This document shows, in pieces, positions 59,400 to 64,000 of a stretch of DNA of 64,000 nt. Made by a program: the position numbers and the translations under genes. The notes beneath the pieces were generated by a model that worked only from the letters and a program-made list of their open reading frames with translations, was not told the origin of the DNA and made no database searches. Origin of the DNA: Spisula solida (lineage: Eukaryota; Mollusca; Bivalvia; Venerida; Mactridae); assembly GCA_947247005.1 (NCBI GenBank), contig OX365953.1, forward strand, positions 8,313,001 through 8,377,000, written 5' to 3'. The stretch's first letter is position 1. Every line of letters begins with the position of its first letter.

Positions 59400-59875
59400 A
59401 CCCTATATCCCTCACTTAAGAAACTTTTTTTTTGCCAGTGACATAGGTTTTCAGTACCCAGTTTTGAACTTCATAGAGACAAACATTCTCAGACCATGTT
59501 TCATGAAGATAATGGGCCATAATATTGTGTCCTCTAATGTGTTCACAAGATTTGACCTTTAGTGACCTAGTTTTTAACCTAACATGACCTAGTTTTAAAC
59601 CTGGCCTAGACTTTAAAGAGACAAATATTTTGAAAATTTTAACGAAGATTTGGCTAGAATTGTGACTTCTAATGCTTTCACAAGCTTTTCTAAGATTTGA
59701 CCAAGTGACCTAGTTTTTGCCTCACATAACCCAGTTTCAAACTTGACCTAGATTCATAGGGACAAACATTCTGACCAAATTTCATGAAGACTGGGTCATA
59801 AGTGTGGCCTTCAGTGTGTTCAAGAGAAATTGTGGACGGATGGACAACGGACGATCAGTGATCACAAAAGCTAAA
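59400..59875 (+). mobile_element. AGCTCAC-family element, body and 3' part
   Basis: Repeats of the phrase TTTGACCTAGTGACCTAGTTTT-like units and ATTTCATGAAGACTGGGTCA; ends GGACGGATGGACAACGGACG and GTGATCACAAAAGCTAAAAA. Confidence 0.65.
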
Positions 59876-60088
59876 AATAATAAAAATAATGAAAATTAAA
59901 AAACTTTTCTATTATACAGTAACAGGAGTAAATGTCCCACTTTCTGACAATTATGCACAATTAAGCTTGATATCAAGCATTAATGAAAAGTTTAATTGAC
60001 ATCTGACCAGTGGTTACGGAGAAAGGGTACAAATTTTGTGACAGACAGACCAGACATTCAGTCAGCCGTTCAGCACAAAATCGACAAG

Positions 60089-60354
60089 TCATTAAGAATT
60101 GCAAGCAATACAGAAGTTCCCTATCGGTTTGAAGCCATTTTCAATGTTTCTGTTCCCATAGCAACCACAATTTTTTGTCAGAATCAAAATATTTTTAGAC
60201 TGACTGACTGACTGACTGACTGACTGACTGACTGACTGACTGACTGACTGACTGACTGACTGACTGACTGACTGACTGACTGACTGACTGACTGACTGAC
60301 TGACTGACTGAAAACCTATAGTCCCCTCCGGTCAAAAACCGGTAGGGGACTAAT
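60089..60354 (+). mobile_element. CCGGTAGGGGAC-family element with (GACT)28
   Basis: TTAAGAATTGCAAGCAATAC start; the microsatellite slot holds a pure 112-bp (GACT)n (60199-60310) instead of GACG; ends GGTCAAAAACCGGTAGGGGA then CTAAT. Confidence 0.9.
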
Positions 60355-60356
60355 TA

Positions 60357-60435
60357 TTGTCTCCCCCACTATATGCGGGAGACATAATCGGTAGGGGACT
60401 AATAACTGTCTCCCCCACTATATGTGGGAGACATA
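60357..60435. repeat. Two TGTCTCCC hairpin ends in tandem
   Basis: TGTCTCCCCCACTATATGCG then GGGAGACATAAT, twice, separated by a fragment of the neighbouring element's CGGTAGGGGACTAATA end. Confidence 0.8.
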
Positions 60436-60984
60436 ATTAATCTCTGACATAATTTTCTTCAGAATATTTTATACAGCTTGTCCCACATTCTCTTATTCAG
60501 TTAAACAGCCTGTCAGCATGGAGCACGCTGCCACAGACAATAATTAATTCTATGCAAATACTAAATACTACCAGAAATAAAATACTCCACTTTGAACATT
60601 TAGCAATCAAACAAAGTAATGAATGCTTCCAGGTGGTAAATGATGGCCAGGCATAATGCCAGTGTAATTAAAGCAATCACAAATCTAGTACCTGTGTTTG
60701 AAATTCAATGCTTTTAATAATGATTTCAATCAATCAATAAAAAGTTAACCAGCTCCACTTTTACAATGAATCATTCAATGTGGTATCCATGAATAATGAG
60801 GGACTTTCAATATCATTCAATGACAGAAAAAAGTAGTCTTAACTTGCTCTTGTGGAAGCAATTGAAACTTCTAGAACATGACCATAGCCAATGCCAAAGA
60901 ATAACATAACCTGTGTTGCGTTCATTTTCTCTAAGTTTTATGAGACAGACTGAGATTTGGGAGAAACTCAAATTTTAATGTCAA

Positions 60985-61145
60985 ACTCAGAAATTTAAGT
61001 GTCAAACTGATATTTGAGTGTCAAACTGATATTTGAGTGTCAAACTGATATTTGAGTGTTAAACTGATATTTGAGTGTCAAACTGATATTTGAGTGTCAA
61101 ACTGATATTTGAGCGTGAAACTGAAGTTTGAGTGTGAAACTCAAG
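60985..61145 (+). repeat. 19-bp tandem repeat (TGTCAAACTGATATTTGAG)
   Basis: About eight units, most identical. Confidence 0.9.
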
Positions 61146-61734
61146 GTATTTTAGACAGAAGCTAATATTGAAGCGTTATGATCAGAGACTTGAGTATGAA
61201 AACCAAAACTCAGAGATCTGATTAAAGCAATGCAAGCCAATACATCTCGGCACTCCAAGACTCTCAAATCTCTCAAATCTAAAATAATACTCACAGAGCA
61301 CCTACATAAGTCTTGGTAAGTTACAGCTAATCCAATTATCTTACAGAATTTGCAATATTCAGACTTTGTGGAAGTCTATATAAACACCAATGGCACCTTC
61401 ATAATACAGAAACACCATGCAAGGAAGCTCATCTAGTTATATTAGATTGGAAGAAAAAATCTAATTATTATAGCGCAAAAAAATTAACTTGGTCACCAAC
61501 TTGAAGTTGAAGTTGGTCCACAAACCTTCATTTTTAGCGTAATTTAACAGTTGATTTCTTGTATATAAGTTTACATTTCAGCCTTTGTGTTCATAAGCTG
61601 AGAGCATTAATATAGTCCAGTCAGGATAAAAATCCAGTCACGCAGCGGTCAAGTCCACTATAACGGTGTAAAACTATAAAATTATAAAGGCTTATATGCT
61701 TACAGTTAAATTTTGGAGGAGTAGGGGTTAAAGG

Positions 61735-63341
61735 TAATGTGTTCGAGTCTCTAATTGACATATCCCACCGCTGCCACCTGTGTTATAATTTATAGAGTAA
61801 AGTTAGGTAATGTGTTCAAGTCTCTAATTGACAGATCCCACCGCTGCCACCTGTGTTATAATTTATAGAGTAAAGTTAGGTAATGTGTTCGAGTCTCTAA
61901 TTGACAGATCCCACCGCTGCCACCTGTGTTATAATTTATAGAGTAGAGTTAGGTAATGTGTTCGAGTCTCTAATTGACAGATCCCACCGCTGCCACCTGT
62001 GTTATAATTTATAGAGTAAAGTTAGGTAATGTGTTCGAGTCTCTAATTGACAGATCCCACCGCTGCCACCTGTGTTATAATTTATAGAGTAAAGTTAGGT
62101 AATGTGTTCAAGTCTTTTTATTGACATATCCCACCACTGCCACCAGTGTTAAAATTTATAGAGTAAAGTTAGGTAATGTGTTCAAGTCTTTTTATTGACA
62201 TATCCCAACGCTGCCACCTGTGTTATAATTTATAGAGTAGAGTTAGGTAATGTGTTCAAGTCTTTTTATTGACATATCCCAACGCTGCCACCTGTGTTAT
62301 AATTTATAGAGTAGAGTTAGGTAATGTGTTCAAGTCTTTTTATTGACATATCCCAACGCTGCCACCAGTGTTATAATTTATAGAGTAGAGTTAGGTAATG
62401 TGTTCAAGTCTTTTTATTGACATATCCCAACGCTGCCACCTGTGTTATAATTTATAGAGTAGAGTTAGGTAATGTGTTCAAGTCTTTTTATTGACATATC
62501 CCACCACTGCCACCAGTGTTAAAATTTATAGAGTAAAGTTAGGTAATGTGTTCAAGTCTTTTTATTGACATATCCCAACGCTGCCACCTGTGTTATAATT
62601 TATAGAGTAGAGTTAGGTAATGTGTTCAAGTCTTTTTATTGACATATCCCACCACTGCCACCTGTGTTATAATTTATAGAGTAGAGTTAGGTAATGTGTT
62701 CAAGTCTTTTTATTGACATATCCCACCACTGCCACCTGTGTTATAATTTATAGAGTAAAGTTAGGTAATGTGTTCAAGTCTTTTTATTGACATATCCCAA
62801 CGCTGCCACCTGTGTTATAATTTATAGAGTAGAGTTAGGTAATGTGTTCAAGTCTTTTTATTGACATATCCCAACGCTGCCACCTGTGTTATAATTTATA
62901 GAGTAGAGTTAGGTAATGTGTTCAAGTCTTTTTATTGACATATCCCACCGCTGCCACCTGTGTTATAATTTATAGAGTAAAGTTAGGTAATGTGTTCAAG
63001 TCTTTTTATTGACATATCCCACCACTGCCACCTGTGTTATAATTTATAGAGTAGAGTTAGGTAGTGTGTTCGAGTCTTTTTATTGACATATCCCACCACT
63101 GCCACCTCTGTTATAATTTATAGAGTAGAGTTAGGTAATGTGTTCAAGTCTTTTTATTGACATATCCCACCACTGCCACCTGTGTTATAATTTATAGAGT
63201 AAAGTTAGGTAATGTGTTCAAGTCTTTTTATTGACATATCCCAACGCTGCCACCTGTGTTATAATTTATAGAGTAAAGTTAGGTAATGTGTTCAAGTCTT
63301 TTTATTGACAGATCCCACTGCTGCCACCAGTGTTAAATTTC
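61735..63341 (+). repeat. 73-74 bp satellite-like array, about 22 units
   Basis: Units contain AGTTAGGTAATGTGTTC and CCACCGCTGCCACCTGTGTT. The first five to six have TCTCTAATTGACAGATCCC; most later ones have TCTTTTTATTGACATATCCC. The 5' flank (GTCCACTATAACGGTGTAAA) also occurs, without the array, at 32655. Confidence 0.95.
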
Positions 63342-63871
63342 CATGACTGGGGGTTGGTGTTTGAATCTCGATATTCGGATGGAGGAGTTATCACAATTGA
63401 AACTTCCAAATCACCACAAGTCCAAAGTGATTTTACAGGTTTAATTTCTACACAACACAGTTCTAACTAAAAACCAAATACAATATTTTGATAACTTTCT
63501 CTCATTTAATGCCCGCAGTTTTCGTTGTTTAGTACGTTCTAAAGCTCCAAACTTATAATCTGGCCCCACTGCCCATCCTATGCAAGGATAAATAATACCA
63601 ACCTGAGAATAGTTATATCACCCGAGGCGAAGCTCAAGATGCAATACCAACAAAAATCGAAAGAACCGATATTGCATTGCTCACAATATTTGCTCGCAGA
63701 AATTTGAATATTCAATGCAAGAACCTTAATATTATTGTAATATATTCATGCATAAAGGTCAGGATCAGGTCAAATCATCAGTGATTAATCTATATGGGTA
63801 TAAGGCTGTATAAATCGGAGCTTATGAATGCTACGCCAATCAGATTATCCCAAGTCAAAGTCAGTAAGATC

Positions 63872-64000
63872 TAAAGCCTAGGTCCCACTGAGCATTTTTT
63901 GCCTGAGGGATGTACTCCTGATTTAAATTAATGAGTTATCAGGACATTGGATATAGGTCCATTGTGATCTAAGGGAAGCTTAAGGGAAGTCATGAGACAA
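63872..64000. mobile_element. MITE with CTAGGTCCCACTGAG ends, copy 6, cut by window end
   Basis: TAAAGCCTAGGTCCCACTGA start and matching interior; the right end is outside. Confidence 0.85.

Larger units (their letters stand above)
39585..64000. other. Probable large NXN intron, repeat-filled
   Basis: I looked for NXN exons encoding the CPPC site and the GIPTLI-type strand and found none, and no other conserved gene. Contents are the repeat families listed separately. Stretches at 45000-45650, 47660-48250, 55500-58500 and 60440-60940 are AT-rich sequence in which I see no feature worth naming. Confidence 0.5.

Noticed and set aside
61735..63341. CRISPR-like array
   Set aside because: Repeats are head-to-tail without unique spacers, in a eukaryotic intron; this is a satellite-like array.

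Overview
The window is eukaryotic genomic DNA from an animal. It is AT-rich, has long introns with GT-AG splice sites, and is densely packed with short inverted-repeat transposons, SINEs and tandem arrays. The repeat style (many small elements that carry a GACG/GGAC-type microsatellite next to a terminal hairpin) and the gene content fit a bivalve mollusc. That is an inference; the species cannot be read from the sequence.

Three conserved genes are present, each reconstructed exon by exon with matching splice phases. (1) 168-18252, minus strand: PNLDC1, the PARN-family 3'-5' exonuclease that trims precursor piRNAs. Twelve exons (334 codons plus two bases) run from the ATG to the left window edge; the last catalytic Asp and the C-terminus lie outside. 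(2) 18504-28791, plus strand: a complete tectonic-family gene (TCTN, cilium transition zone) in nine exons, 703 residues, with a signal peptide and a C-terminal membrane segment. (3) 37376-39584, minus strand: the last three exons of nucleoredoxin (NXN). Its upstream exons were not found and probably lie beyond the right edge, so 39585-64000 is probably one large NXN intron.

Layout: PNLDC1 and TCTN are head to head, with 251 bp between start codons, sharing a compact promoter with two CCAAT boxes, an E-box, an ETS-like site and a YY1-like ATGGCGGC. TCTN and NXN converge across an 8.6 kb repeat-rich gap. PNLDC1 introns hold foldback and Tc1/mariner-like elements, SINEs and a 1 kb GC-rich palindromic element. 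TCTN introns hold SINEs and a hAT-like element inserted into a SINE. The right third is almost all repeats, including arrays of 73-74, 61, 40, 30, 19 and 15-16 bp units.

The most unusual observation is that each of the three genes has an exon edge, together with its splice site, tandemly duplicated into the adjoining intron: 13 full units of 87-96 bp plus one decayed unit at PNLDC1 exon 8, one extra copy at NXN's last exon, and one extra copy at TCTN exon 5. In every case, using the extra splice site would bring in an in-frame stop codon. Second are several unrelated-looking short element families that share one blueprint (body, GACN microsatellite, terminal hairpin), and third are two hammerhead-ribozyme-like cores.
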